64,000 nucleotides of DNA. Origin: Paraflavitalea devenefica. GTDB taxonomy: Bacteria > Bacteroidota > Bacteroidia > Chitinophagales > Chitinophagaceae. The stretch lies in contig NZ_JAARML010000003.1 of assembly GCF_011759375.1 (NCBI RefSeq), positions 620,001-684,000 of the forward strand. Direction: 5' to 3'. The position numbers and the translations under genes were made by a program. The stretch's first letter is position 1. Each line of letters starts with the position of its first letter. The notes beneath the pieces were generated by a model that was not told the DNA's origin, did no database searches, and saw only the letters and a list, made by a program, of their open reading frames with translations. Positions 34,801 to 43,468 of this stretch are shown here, one piece after another.

Positions 34801-34838
34801 AGGGAAGTCTGTGCCCCTATAGTCAGGGGAAGCCACAT
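31818..34838 (-). CDS. Two-component sensor histidine kinase with extracytoplasmic propeller domain
   Basis: About 14 two-component-regulator propeller motifs (such as DKAGILWFGTNGGLNRYDG, DEKGLIWIGTENGLNIL, GDSSCWISTAGGGLIWYN) form the sensor. A Y_Y_Y domain (FYQLQGVDDAWHPIGNQHFISFNGLSPGSYTLKIK), one membrane helix (IWFMLLVVAAIAAIAWLIV), HisKA_3 (RIASDLHDDVGSSLVRI, with the phospho-acceptor His) and HATPase (EAINNVVKHAGAT, GHGLYNMQLRA) follow. The first ATG (34838) falls inside the signal peptide. The open frame continues to a CTG at 34871, giving the complete signal sequence xKNTALISFLVMWLPLTIGAQ, so that CTG is the probable true start. It lies beside the RHS locus. Confidence 0.93.
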   Translation of the reverse strand: MWLPLTIGAQTSLQYTRLTVEDGLSNNSVQCILQDKAGILWFGTNGGLNRYDGTFFIQYNILSQPALSNSSVTAIMQDEKGLIWIGTENGLNILDPCTNTIRQFVHQDAMPSSLPAGPIRSIQQLHNGRTWVMGETWLSEFSGDRQFTQVAIDSSLLRKDMVLASVTEVSNELVWLSYLDQPTTLVNRRATNSGQHIGPAVTYLNDYSKIYIDGRHVTWGISSYGISRYNKGAFDNWLKNPYVVSGPNLHLRAAHCVDAAGNVWQGNDRGGLVKYDLQQRQVTDYSSLLATVNASIVFCLFKDNNNTIWAGTDNGIIKLSNREASFANLPFIIQGQELKNIRCRRIMADRYNNLYAGTENYGLLKRTRTSTGGDTTIALSTFGAPPITVLPVVNNTIHLPLDGRYDIGYVYDMWYDGKDLLWMAGYGISRYNLQTGVMDIFQAKGDEAARQQSITQFSLAWDGRLFWTGGQHNLFTFDPVTSEMWPFRDQNGHMPFEELPCWSLVLKGEWLWAGSANGLYKVNTRTREVKKEPVHRVLDFGINDITFDGDSSCWISTAGGGLIWYNTYTKEVQQYTNKDGLSNNTVCGVLLDARRDCWITTYAGLSYFNRQTGQFTNFYAKDGLNTDEFNRKALYKMPDGKMIAGGLNGYMQFDPAKVFTTVRPVTIALTRFSKIDRDGLTIDSIFNLQSFTNAVIAPGDKFFSFHFMLSDQYDPAGNRFFYQLQGVDDAWHPIGNQHFISFNGLSPGSYTLKIKGNTGGGSGSINELTIHILVKQVFYRSIWFMLLVVAAIAAIAWLIVRYRIRQVKKIQYLRTRIASDLHDDVGSSLVRITVLADAGKRDVLTTDIAEQLGTISGISRGAISTMKDVVWSIDARNDTMDGMIQYMQEHLHNMLTPANIDFELNHTGITQQEKLTMEFRQHVYLIFKEAINNVVKHAGATRVQVELHKANGYFIMQIKDDGTGLREKKFNSGHGLYNMQLRAGRLKASFDIISDKGVTILLKVPV

Positions 34839-34883
34839 AACCAGGAAAGATATTAAGGCAGTATTCTTCAGCGGTTGGGTTTG

Positions 34884-34896
34884 GGTTGTGGAAAAT
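34884..34896 (-). promoter_or_regulatory. Leader motif ATTTTCCACAACC shared with the barrel-protein gene
   Basis: The minus strand reads ATTTTCCACAACC just upstream of the sensor kinase, followed by CAAACCCAACCG and then the CTG at 34871. The same 13-mer precedes the outer-membrane protein gene at 46250-46238, also followed by CAAAC-CCCAACC and the start codon. It may be part of a shared promoter or leader. Confidence 0.45.
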
Positions 34897-34914
34897 TACT
34901 TCAATTTTAGAAAA

Positions 34915-34967
34915 GCACCACATAGGACATATAGCACATAACGTGCATATGGAGTCTTATGTAGTGC
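34915..34967 (-). terminator. Imperfect hairpin after the RHS gene
   Basis: A 53-base region has GCAC/GTGC outer arms, then ACAT/ATGT, GAC/GTC and an inner GCAC-ATAAC-GTGC, with several mismatches. On the minus strand it is followed by TTTTCT. It starts 6 bases after the RHS stop codon, and so probably ends the RHS operon transcript before the two-component genes. Confidence 0.5.
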
Positions 34968-34972
34968 AAACC

Positions 34973-37900
34973 CTATCTCCGCTTTACAGAAATCGAATTC
35001 CTGACACTGCTTAAACTGTTCCTGAACCCGGTGTTCCTGCGCACCGGAGCTTTGATGTGCAGGGTAGTGGGCAGATTGTCACCAATACTTAACCGTTGTG
35101 CCGGATGCAACCTGATAGCCGATATACTGTTCCTGTGCAGTTTCACGGTTGAAAGGCTACGCTGCCGGTTCAGGCCAGATTGGTTGCTTGTTGAGTTCCG
35201 GCGTACTACGCGCACGGGACTATTATCGTCGCGATCGTAGGTTTCCGGGTTGCTCCACATACCATCATCATCATCGAGCGTGGGCGACAGGTTGGGCGTA
35301 GGCGCGGCAGCAGGCGTGGCTCGCAGTTCTGCCACCGGGTCGTCGTTGTTCGCTAAGTTCCTGTTGTATCGGTTCTCCAATAGAATATTTGCATACCTGT
35401 TGGCCAGTATTTTCCGTTTGGGGTTGTTGTTGAGTTTTTTGAGTTTGTCCTTCGATAGTTTATCGTTCGATCCTTCGGAGGCCTTGTTTTCCACCAGGTC
35501 CGATTCCGCGTCTGTCGATCCGCTGTAGCTGACCTTCGATACCGACGGGTTGGCCACCATGTCGCCGACCGAATTATTGCCTGTGAGGCTATAGACGCCA
35601 CCTCCATACCCGGGATACCCATCGCCGGAAGGATCGGGCACCGTGAGCCACTGGCTGAGTGCGGGATTGTAGTATGCGGTGTTGTAATTGTAATAGCCGG
35701 TCTCTCCATCGAGGCCTTTTCCATTGAACAGGTAAGGTGTTTCAAAAGAACCGGTCTGTTTATAAAAGAATATTTCGCCGGTGGGAGCATATTCTGCCTG
35801 CTGTGTCACTTCGCCCTTAAAGTTGGTGACGTAGTTGGTGCTGCCGGTATTATCGACGTGGTAGAAATAAATGCTGCCTTCGTATATATGCCCGGCCTCT
35901 TCAAAGCCATAACCGGCTTTTACCGAATCACGCGAAGGAATGGCGTTTACAAAAACCGGCGGACCATTGGGCGGACCAACAGTATTTCCTGGCCAGCCGG
36001 GCGGCACATCGGCCGCGGTGGTATCGGCAAATACGGGTGCCGCAATGCCGGTGTTTTCGGGTTTGGCCCAGAACAGTTTATCGGTGGGCGGACCGGGGCT
36101 TACGCCCAGGGAAGCATAATACTCGTTGCGCGCCTTTTCGATCAGGGCGGCTCTTCTCATGTAATCCACGCCACCGGCTGTTAATCCTGTTTGTGGAAAG
36201 GTAATATTGGTGAAGGTGCCATGCCCCTGCTTGCTGGCTATGCGCTGGCCTTCGATATAATAATGCTTGACAAATTCCGATCTTTTCGCGGCCACGTAAG
36301 GACTTACGTATACGGTATAATTATCGGCATGGTTCACCGCGCCGGCCGGTGCACCGTTCAACCAAAGGTTTTGCATACCGCCGCTGCTTTTTACTACGCG
36401 GTTGTCATCGGCATCGTAGGTATACTGGTTCAGTATGCCCTTGTTGATCACTGCCATCAGGCGATTCTCTTCGTCGTAAAAGTTTTCAATATCACCATAG
36501 CCCAACTGGTTGCCATTGGCGTCGTACCTGTACTGGTTGGGACCGATCTGGATAGCCTGGTGCGGCGCATGATCACCGTACGTATAGTTGTGGTTGTAAT
36601 TGTTTTCGCTGGTGGGGCCATACCATGCCTTGTGTACAATATTGCTGAGGTTATCATACTGTAGTTTCAACCCAAAACGCGCTGAGCCGCTGAACTCACC
36701 GGTGGCAGAATCCAGGCGATACTGCGCATCGTACTGGTAATCCTGCCTGGTAGCACCGGCCTGTGCATCGTTGACAAAACCTGTTATATTGTTTACCGCA
36801 TCGTATTGGTAGGTGTTGTTCAGCATGGGCTGCCCGGCGGGCGATAAGGCGCGCAACTGTGTAAGCCGCCTGCGCAGGTTATCATACCGGTAGGTATTTT
36901 CGGTGCCGTTGCTGTACCGCATGTATACGCGCTGATCAAACTCATCGTATCCCAACTGGTCGATAAATTTGTAGCTGCTTCCTTTTTTAAGGCCATCCAT
37001 GCTTTTAAGGCCACCACTTTTGTTGTAATGGTACATGATCTCTTCGCCGTCGGGGTACACCATTTTTTTAAGGCGGTTCCAGGAGTCGAATGCCTGTTCG
37101 CTTACATAGGTGGTCGCAAAGCGTGGACTGGTCAATACGGTACGGATGGTTTTCACCACCTGGCCCTGCATGCTGTAGTAAAATTCCTGTCCACCGCTGC
37201 CATCTTCCTGCAATATGACGCGGCCTGCTTTGGCGCCCGTGCCAGGTGCGCCGTAGGTATATTTTACTTTGTTCTGGTATTGGCGTGGATAATCTATTTC
37301 TGTGAGGCGATCGTACTCATACTGGTATTGTATTGCTCCGCCATTCGTGATCTCCTGCCGTATCCGCGCAGTGACCTTTTTGAGCAGGTTGCCGGCCAGG
37401 TCGTATTCGAAAGTGGTTTGTCCGGCATCCGGGTGCTGCGCTGCTATTTTGCGACCGAGGTTGTCGTACGTGGCGGTAAAGGCATTCCCTGCATGGTCTA
37501 CCACCTGCACCACTTCTCCCATCGCATTGTAATCGTAGCGGGTGGTGAGCACGCCACCTGGCGTATAGGTTTTTAGCAATCGGGTATTGCCATGCACATC
37601 GCTCAGCTTTTCTGTGCGGTTGCCCAGGGCATCGGTCACCATCATGCTGAGGCCACTGTTGCCGGATGTCCAGGCTATCGTGGTGGTAGCGCTGTCTGCG
37701 TATACCTGTTTTACCAGACGGTCGGTAACATCAAAGACGGTCCTCGATTTGAATTTGCCCAGGTCGCCATTGAGCTTTCCGGTAGCGGGGCCGATGGCTT
37801 CCAGCACGGGATACCAGGACCTTATCACGCGTCCAAATGCATCGAACTCGTCGGTACCTGAAACCACCATCGTTTCTTCATCGGCCAGGGATGCTCCTTT

Positions 37901-40900
37901 AAATAAAGAAACTTGTTTCTTCAGTTGTATAGATCGGCCCCATCCATCTGCAAAGTTGAGGATGTTGATATCGCTGTTGTATTCCGGATCGTAGTGCCTG
38001 GTAACGGCATTCGGCACGTCATCACTGTGGTGATAATCGACGGCGATGGTATAGGGCTTTCCGGCTGTCAGCTCATACGGACCAGTGAAACGAATGAGGC
38101 GCCCATGGTCATCGAACTGGTAGCGGGTGGGTTCGTTGTTCCTGCTAACGGTGCGCGTGGCCACGCCAAACCGGTAATCGTATTCGCTGGTGGTGGTATA
38201 TCCAAATGCATCTGTTATCTTAATGGGATAGCTGTGTACGGCCGGATCGTATTCAAAGGTATACGTCATACGCTGGTTCTTGTAATTGGCCGGCTTGGTG
38301 AGTGTGGTGATGTTGCCATATGCATCGTAACTGAGATCAGTGACTGCTGCAGTACCATCGGCGAGGAAGGATTGTATTTTGATGAGCGCGCCTGATGTAT
38401 TATACGTGGTAGCACGTTTACGTTTCACACCTTGCGCATCGCCTATCTCTACAGAAGCCGGCGCCGATTTAAGGTACAGGTTGTCGTCATTGTGGTAGGC
38501 TATGGTGGTTTGGTTCCTGCCGGCGGATGTGCCGTCGCCTTCATCTTCTATGCGCGTGATATTGCCCAGTGCATCGTATTCATAGCTGGTTATCTTTTTT
38601 ATGTTGGTGGTGACAGCTCCTTCGTAAAACAGGTTTTCTGTTTGTTTCAAAGCCGGGAAGCGTACAGAGTCCTGTACGGGCTTAATGTCCCAGGTGAATA
38701 TTGTTTGTGTATACTTGTTGCCTGCTGCATCTTCGGTCCATTCGGCAGCGGTCAGTCCTTTGTTGTAATAACTGGTATTGTAGTACTGCTGCACGTAGCT
38801 GCGGTATACTTTGTTCTGATCGGCGGTATTCAGCTCACGCGTGGTGACTTTGCTGAATCCGTAAAATTCCCGCTCGTGCCGGTCCTGCCGGCCGCCTTCG
38901 TATTCAAACCGCCGGCGAATGGTATCTACCCCATCGCCCGGAACCCCATCGTAGGCCGTTACGTTTTTCATCACCCATTTGCTTTGGGGCATATCGAAGG
39001 TATTGCCCATCCGCTCATAATCGATGGTGAAGTATGCTTTGGCCAACGGACCCTTTACGGTACGCAGCATATTGGTGCGTCCAATGGCTGAAGCGGAAGC
39101 AATGAGCTCTGCATCGTCTTTCGACTCTACATAATCGGCATAGCCATCGCCATCAATGTCCATAAATGCTTTTTCCTGGCGGGATGCGCCCTGTCCACCG
39201 TTGCCACTGGGATTGATACAGATCTTCAGGAATATAATGTAGATGGGTATGGTGATGGTAACGGCCATGTTGAAGGATTCGCCTACGGACATCAAGGCTG
39301 CTATATCGCTGAAGCCCTTCCATTCCATCAGTGGCCCAAAGCCGGTGCCAGTGTTGAAGCGCACATATACTTTATCGTCGCTCATCGATAGCTGGTCGGG
39401 CAGGCCATCGTTGTTGAGGTCGTTAAACATAAAAGAATTGCGGCCTTCTGTACGGGATATGCCGAAGCCACCTTCAAAGGAGCCGCCATCGATGTTGATG
39501 CCCAGCCCACCGCCATACGACAAGCTCTTCGCCTTGTCGATATCCCTGAAGTCCCACTGTTCGGGTGGAGAAAACCGGTATCCCAGGTTGAGCATTACGT
39601 GCCCGTTGTCCCAGATACGGTCGGGCAGGCCATCGCCATTCATATCCATCCAGGTGCCGCCAGTGTAATCGTCGTTAAAGTTCAAGCTGCCTGAAATACC
39701 CATAGCTGCCCTGGCGGTATTCTGTGCACCGCTGGCTGCTTTGGTGGTTTTGTTGCCGGTGAATGCTTTTTCATATTCCCCGCCTAAACCAACGCCTTTT
39801 TGAAACCCATAGGTGGCGGCAACGCCCATGTTATTATAAACAGTGTTACCACCCAATCCGCCATGCGGCAGGGTATATTGCATGACGTGCCTGAGATCCC
39901 AATCCATGATATCGCCTTCGAGATGGCGGTACATGGCATCGGGGTACCGGTCGCCATTGAGGTCCATCATGTCGGCATCGATGTATGTTGTAGCATACGA
40001 CAAGCCACCGCTGGGCCCTACGCCAAAGGCCGTGACGCCCAGCGAGTAGCTGGTTGTTTCGGTGGTACTTGTTTTGTAGATCGCCCCGGCGCCGGCGGGC
40101 ACACTGTCTACCGACACATCGTGCATGTACAACCGGGAGCTGCTCATGGTATTGGCGGTCACATATACGCTGGTATCGTAGCCCAGCCATAACTGCCGGG
40201 TGGGATCGGAGTACAGGGTGACGAAGTTCGCCTTCGAAGGGTTGGGCATGTTGCCCATGTTGGCCGTGTCGGTAAAGGCGTTGGGATCGGTAGAGTAGCT
40301 GTTATTGAATTCATCGAGGTTCAGCTTGGTCTCGTTGATCGGTACATTGCCCTGGTCGCCTTTGAATGCAAACTGCCCCCATCCGCGAAACTGCGCCCCG
40401 AGGTAATCCTGCGGGGGATTGGTATACAGGTTGGCCGGCCATGTGCCTTTCAATACCAGTGTATCTTTTACAGTGCCTGTACTATCTACGTAGGATGAAT
40501 CCATATACTGGTTCACTACTGTTGGCCCGAGGTAAGCGGCAAATTCCAGTGAATCGGTGGCATATTCCAGGAACAGTGGTTCGCCGGCATTGCGTATGAG
40601 GGGGATGCTATCGACTGGATCCATCACGCCTCCATTCACGAATATGCGCCGGCGTGCATATACGGTGTCATTACCCTTGATGGTAAACCATAAGGTACCA
40701 TTGCCGCCTCCGCTTACCTGCGGCCATAGTATGACAGTATCTTTTTGCGCTGCCGTAACTGGCGGCGCTATCCTCAACCATTGGTTGTAATTGGAATTGT
40801 CGGGAATGGGGTAGCCTTCCATGGTGGGCCTGCCGCCTGTTGATGTAACGGGCGTTGCATCGGTAAAAGCCACATAGGCATAATGGGGCGACCACTGCAT

Positions 40901-43456
40901 GGCGGAGCGATCGATGTAAGACTTTGATATTAGCGTGAAATACAGTTCATCGGCCGTATCTACAGCAATCTGATTGGGTACCTGCACCACCTGATCGATC
41001 ACCTGGTTACCGCTATAGCCTTGTATGAACCGGACCGTTTGCACATTGTTTCGACGATGCGTGACCTGCAGGAATACGGAATCAGTGGTGACCTGTTTTT
41101 TAAACCAGCCACCGATGGCTATGGTTCCCTGCTTGCCCATACCCACGGCATTTTTGCTGTGCAGGACAAAGTCTTCCGATGCCCGGTAGTAATGGCTGGT
41201 TTTATGGTGGCGGTCCGATTGCAGTGTTACCGCAGTTGTATACTGAATGATGGGATCCCACTGTACGATATCGTCTTCACCATTGTATACCGATTGCAGG
41301 CGAAAATAAATACGCTGTCCTTTGGTGACCGGTAAGCCGCTTACGTTGGTGGGTGTTTTCGGGGTGAAATCATTGGGGCCGATGGTGGCGCTCCACAACG
41401 TGTCGGCACCTTGTTGTATGCTTACGCGTACACCATCTTTTTTGTTATTGATGAAGCCGGTTGGATTAGGCACTTCGATCAACTGCACCGGTGCGGTGAT
41501 ACTGATGGTACCGCTCACCGGCGCTTCCCAAAAACGGATAACATCCTGCAAGGGAAAATCACGTTCCTGTTTTGCCTGGCGGGCGGTGTCTATTTGCAGG
41601 AAGGCGGGATCGATCCTGCCGGCGAAAACGGGGCTGGGTGTTTCTTTGCTGTTGGTGGTGAACTCCGGATCGCCCTGTGCGTTCAGGTGATTGAAATACA
41701 CCACACCACCATCGGCAATATCGATCAGGCCATCGCCATTGAAATCGGCAAAGAAGATTTTGCTGGTGGTGGTGGATGTCATGTGTTGTACGCCGAAAAA
41801 GCCGTTGTAGGGCAGCGCCTGTCCTCCGCCGCCGATATTCTCTGTTTTGCTGGTGCCAAAATCGATCACTCCGTTGATGATCTTTTTCTCGCCAAATTGC
41901 CGGAGGCCGCCACCGAGGTTGGGCCGGTAATACAGGTGCATACCGGTAAGCAGGTCGAATTTCTTGAACACTTTATCGGGCAAGCCATCGCCATTGATGT
42001 CTATGAGGCTGAGTATTTCTTCCTGGTTATCCTGCCCGTAGGTAAAGCCTCCTCCCACAGTGAGCTTTTTGCTCCATACGCCGCCTGCAATACCACCCAG
42101 CGAAATGACCAGTCCACCGGCAGCACTTTTCACTTTTGCCACACTGATGGCTGAGCCATGGTCTTCGAACTGAGGTATGGGGTTGATGATGCCGCCTTTG
42201 ATGTTATCGCCGGGCATTTGCCAGGGCGATAGAGATGCTGACGATTTATAGGTATTGTTGTCCCTGACATCATCATAATAATCGAAGTCCTGGCTGTAAA
42301 ACAAACTGTCCTTATTGTCCAGTTCCCGGATGCTTTTCAGCAATGTTTTGTAAAAGGCGCCTTCTGCGTATGTAAACTCGTAACTGCGTATAAGGGTGCT
42401 GTTATACCAGATGCGTACCTTTCGCAGCAGGTCGGCGCTCACCTGTTTAAATCCCAGGCGGGCGTCGATGACTATGTCTTTGCGCCTGGTGATATCGCCC
42501 ACGTGACTGTTGCGCAAGAATTCCAACTGGTAGGCGCCGTTGGTATTGCCATGACCGGTATAAAATATACGACGCAGGTATAACTGCCGGCCCTGCTGGG
42601 TGCTGCCAGTAAGGCCCGGGTCTTCTGCGGTTTCATATTCGTAGCGCACATTGTTGTCGTTCAGGTCGCGGGTTTCGGTGAGCGCCCAGTAAGCGATGTG
42701 GCCGCTGTCGTCTTTCAGCACAGACCCGTTGTCTACGCCCGTGCCGGGACGACCTCCGTAGTAATTTTTACGGCCGTTCTTTTCGGCCACTTCCCACCAG
42801 TAAGTGGCGGGGCTGTTGCCATGGCGAATGATCTTACTGAAGTCTTCTTCTACCCGGGGATAAAAACGCTTTTCGGCTGTGCGGGCCACGAAGGTATCGC
42901 GGTTGTTGACGGGCGCCAGTTGTTCGCCGCTCAGCAGGTACATTTCTGTTTCCAGCGCTGCATCATAGCGGGGAACGCCCCAGCGGGTATCGATGCTTAC
43001 GGAGGGGGTAAGCAGGTTCCATCCCGTACCCATCCAGGAAGTGCCGCCTTCGTTGTTGTACAGGATGTTGACGGCCGGGTTCATGCCCTGGCGCCCCTGC
43101 GGCAGGTTCATGGTAAAATTCAGTACGGCATTGCCTAGGCTGTTGGCCGTGGGCGTAGGTATCATGGCTATGCCGGTGGCGGGATCGGCGGCTTCAAAGT
43201 CTTTGATGGAAGTAGGCGCATATCCCTGTGTGGATGGTTCATCGGGCAGGTTGATGAAGGCGTCTGTGGGATCAGAGGTAAGCACTACCTGGTGGCTGGC
43301 GCCGGCATGCGTAACGACCGGCTTTTTTGCTGCTGCTACCAGCTCCTGGCCAGGCGCGCTTATGAATAGTGGCATTGGCGGTTGTTGCCTGCCGATATAG
43401 GCGGCAGCCAGCACAGCACCTGAACAATATAATAGAAAGGTAATTTTCTTTTGCAT
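34973..43456 (-). CDS. Giant SpvB/RHS-repeat protein (TcB/TcC-like) with basic Ser/Arg-rich tail
   Basis: The 2827-residue protein has a signal-like N-terminus (KKITFLLYCSGAVLAAAYIG). It then has an SpvB/TcaC-type domain (about 95-300: GMNPAVNILYNNEGGTSWMGTGWNL), at least six D-x-N-x-D-G repeats (IDINGDGLPD, ADFNGDGLID, MDLNGDRYPD, MDMNGDGLPD, NDLNNDGLPD, MDIDGDGYAD) and dozens of YD repeats (about 1650-2400). An RHS-associated core-like region follows (YNYNTAYYNPALSQWLTVPDPSGDGYPGYGGGVYSLTGNN). The last 198 residues replace the usual core continuation with a charged, then Arg/Ser-rich tail. TcB/TcC proteins form a shell that encloses a C-terminal toxin. No immunity gene is seen. It follows the T9SS protein gene by 12 bases. 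Confidence 0.88.
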   Translation of the reverse strand: MQKKITFLLYCSGAVLAAAYIGRQQPPMPLFISAPGQELVAAAKKPVVTHAGASHQVVLTSDPTDAFINLPDEPSTQGYAPTSIKDFEAADPATGIAMIPTPTANSLGNAVLNFTMNLPQGRQGMNPAVNILYNNEGGTSWMGTGWNLLTPSVSIDTRWGVPRYDAALETEMYLLSGEQLAPVNNRDTFVARTAEKRFYPRVEEDFSKIIRHGNSPATYWWEVAEKNGRKNYYGGRPGTGVDNGSVLKDDSGHIAYWALTETRDLNDNNVRYEYETAEDPGLTGSTQQGRQLYLRRIFYTGHGNTNGAYQLEFLRNSHVGDITRRKDIVIDARLGFKQVSADLLRKVRIWYNSTLIRSYEFTYAEGAFYKTLLKSIRELDNKDSLFYSQDFDYYDDVRDNNTYKSSASLSPWQMPGDNIKGGIINPIPQFEDHGSAISVAKVKSAAGGLVISLGGIAGGVWSKKLTVGGGFTYGQDNQEEILSLIDINGDGLPDKVFKKFDLLTGMHLYYRPNLGGGLRQFGEKKIINGVIDFGTSKTENIGGGGQALPYNGFFGVQHMTSTTTSKIFFADFNGDGLIDIADGGVVYFNHLNAQGDPEFTTNSKETPSPVFAGRIDPAFLQIDTARQAKQERDFPLQDVIRFWEAPVSGTISITAPVQLIEVPNPTGFINNKKDGVRVSIQQGADTLWSATIGPNDFTPKTPTNVSGLPVTKGQRIYFRLQSVYNGEDDIVQWDPIIQYTTAVTLQSDRHHKTSHYYRASEDFVLHSKNAVGMGKQGTIAIGGWFKKQVTTDSVFLQVTHRRNNVQTVRFIQGYSGNQVIDQVVQVPNQIAVDTADELYFTLISKSYIDRSAMQWSPHYAYVAFTDATPVTSTGGRPTMEGYPIPDNSNYNQWLRIAPPVTAAQKDTVILWPQVSGGGNGTLWFTIKGNDTVYARRRIFVNGGVMDPVDSIPLIRNAGEPLFLEYATDSLEFAAYLGPTVVNQYMDSSYVDSTGTVKDTLVLKGTWPANLYTNPPQDYLGAQFRGWGQFAFKGDQGNVPINETKLNLDEFNNSYSTDPNAFTDTANMGNMPNPSKANFVTLYSDPTRQLWLGYDTSVYVTANTMSSSRLYMHDVSVDSVPAGAGAIYKTSTTETTSYSLGVTAFGVGPSGGLSYATTYIDADMMDLNGDRYPDAMYRHLEGDIMDWDLRHVMQYTLPHGGLGGNTVYNNMGVAATYGFQKGVGLGGEYEKAFTGNKTTKAASGAQNTARAAMGISGSLNFNDDYTGGTWMDMNGDGLPDRIWDNGHVMLNLGYRFSPPEQWDFRDIDKAKSLSYGGGLGINIDGGSFEGGFGISRTEGRNSFMFNDLNNDGLPDQLSMSDDKVYVRFNTGTGFGPLMEWKGFSDIAALMSVGESFNMAVTITIPIYIIFLKICINPSGNGGQGASRQEKAFMDIDGDGYADYVESKDDAELIASASAIGRTNMLRTVKGPLAKAYFTIDYERMGNTFDMPQSKWVMKNVTAYDGVPGDGVDTIRRRFEYEGGRQDRHEREFYGFSKVTTRELNTADQNKVYRSYVQQYYNTSYYNKGLTAAEWTEDAAGNKYTQTIFTWDIKPVQDSVRFPALKQTENLFYEGAVTTNIKKITSYEYDALGNITRIEDEGDGTSAGRNQTTIAYHNDDNLYLKSAPASVEIGDAQGVKRKRATTYNTSGALIKIQSFLADGTAAVTDLSYDAYGNITTLTKPANYKNQRMTYTFEYDPAVHSYPIKITDAFGYTTTSEYDYRFGVATRTVSRNNEPTRYQFDDHGRLIRFTGPYELTAGKPYTIAVDYHHSDDVPNAVTRHYDPEYNSDINILNFADGWGRSIQLKKQVSLFKGASLADEETMVVSGTDEFDAFGRVIRSWYPVLEAIGPATGKLNGDLGKFKSRTVFDVTDRLVKQVYADSATTTIAWTSGNSGLSMMVTDALGNRTEKLSDVHGNTRLLKTYTPGGVLTTRYDYNAMGEVVQVVDHAGNAFTATYDNLGRKIAAQHPDAGQTTFEYDLAGNLLKKVTARIRQEITNGGAIQYQYEYDRLTEIDYPRQYQNKVKYTYGAPGTGAKAGRVILQEDGSGGQEFYYSMQGQVVKTIRTVLTSPRFATTYVSEQAFDSWNRLKKMVYPDGEEIMYHYNKSGGLKSMDGLKKGSSYKFIDQLGYDEFDQRVYMRYSNGTENTYRYDNLRRRLTQLRALSPAGQPMLNNTYQYDAVNNITGFVNDAQAGATRQDYQYDAQYRLDSATGEFSGSARFGLKLQYDNLSNIVHKAWYGPTSENNYNHNYTYGDHAPHQAIQIGPNQYRYDANGNQLGYGDIENFYDEENRLMAVINKGILNQYTYDADDNRVVKSSGGMQNLWLNGAPAGAVNHADNYTVYVSPYVAAKRSEFVKHYYIEGQRIASKQGHGTFTNITFPQTGLTAGGVDYMRRAALIEKARNEYYASLGVSPGPPTDKLFWAKPENTGIAAPVFADTTAADVPPGWPGNTVGPPNGPPVFVNAIPSRDSVKAGYGFEEAGHIYEGSIYFYHVDNTGSTNYVTNFKGEVTQQAEYAPTGEIFFYKQTGSFETPYLFNGKGLDGETGYYNYNTAYYNPALSQWLTVPDPSGDGYPGYGGGVYSLTGNNSVGDMVANPSVSKVSYSGSTDAESDLVENKASEGSNDKLSKDKLKKLNNNPKRKILANRYANILLENRYNRNLANNDDPVAELRATPAAAPTPNLSPTLDDDDGMWSNPETYDRDDNSPVRVVRRNSTSNQSGLNRQRSLSTVKLHRNSISAIRLHPAQRLSIGDNLPTTLHIKAPVRRNTGFRNSLSSVRNSISVKRR

Positions 43457-43468
43457 ACGTGGCGCTTA

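Noticed and set aside
34838..34973. A possible immunity gene after the RHS gene
   Set aside because: The 134-base gap holds only an imperfect hairpin and the leader of the sensor kinase; no small open frame fits.
35031..43400. Many open frames of 60-250 codons on the plus strand opposite the RHS gene
   Set aside because: They are antisense to a strongly supported coding frame with clear repeat motifs, have no recognisable sequence, and are expected in GC-richer repetitive DNA.
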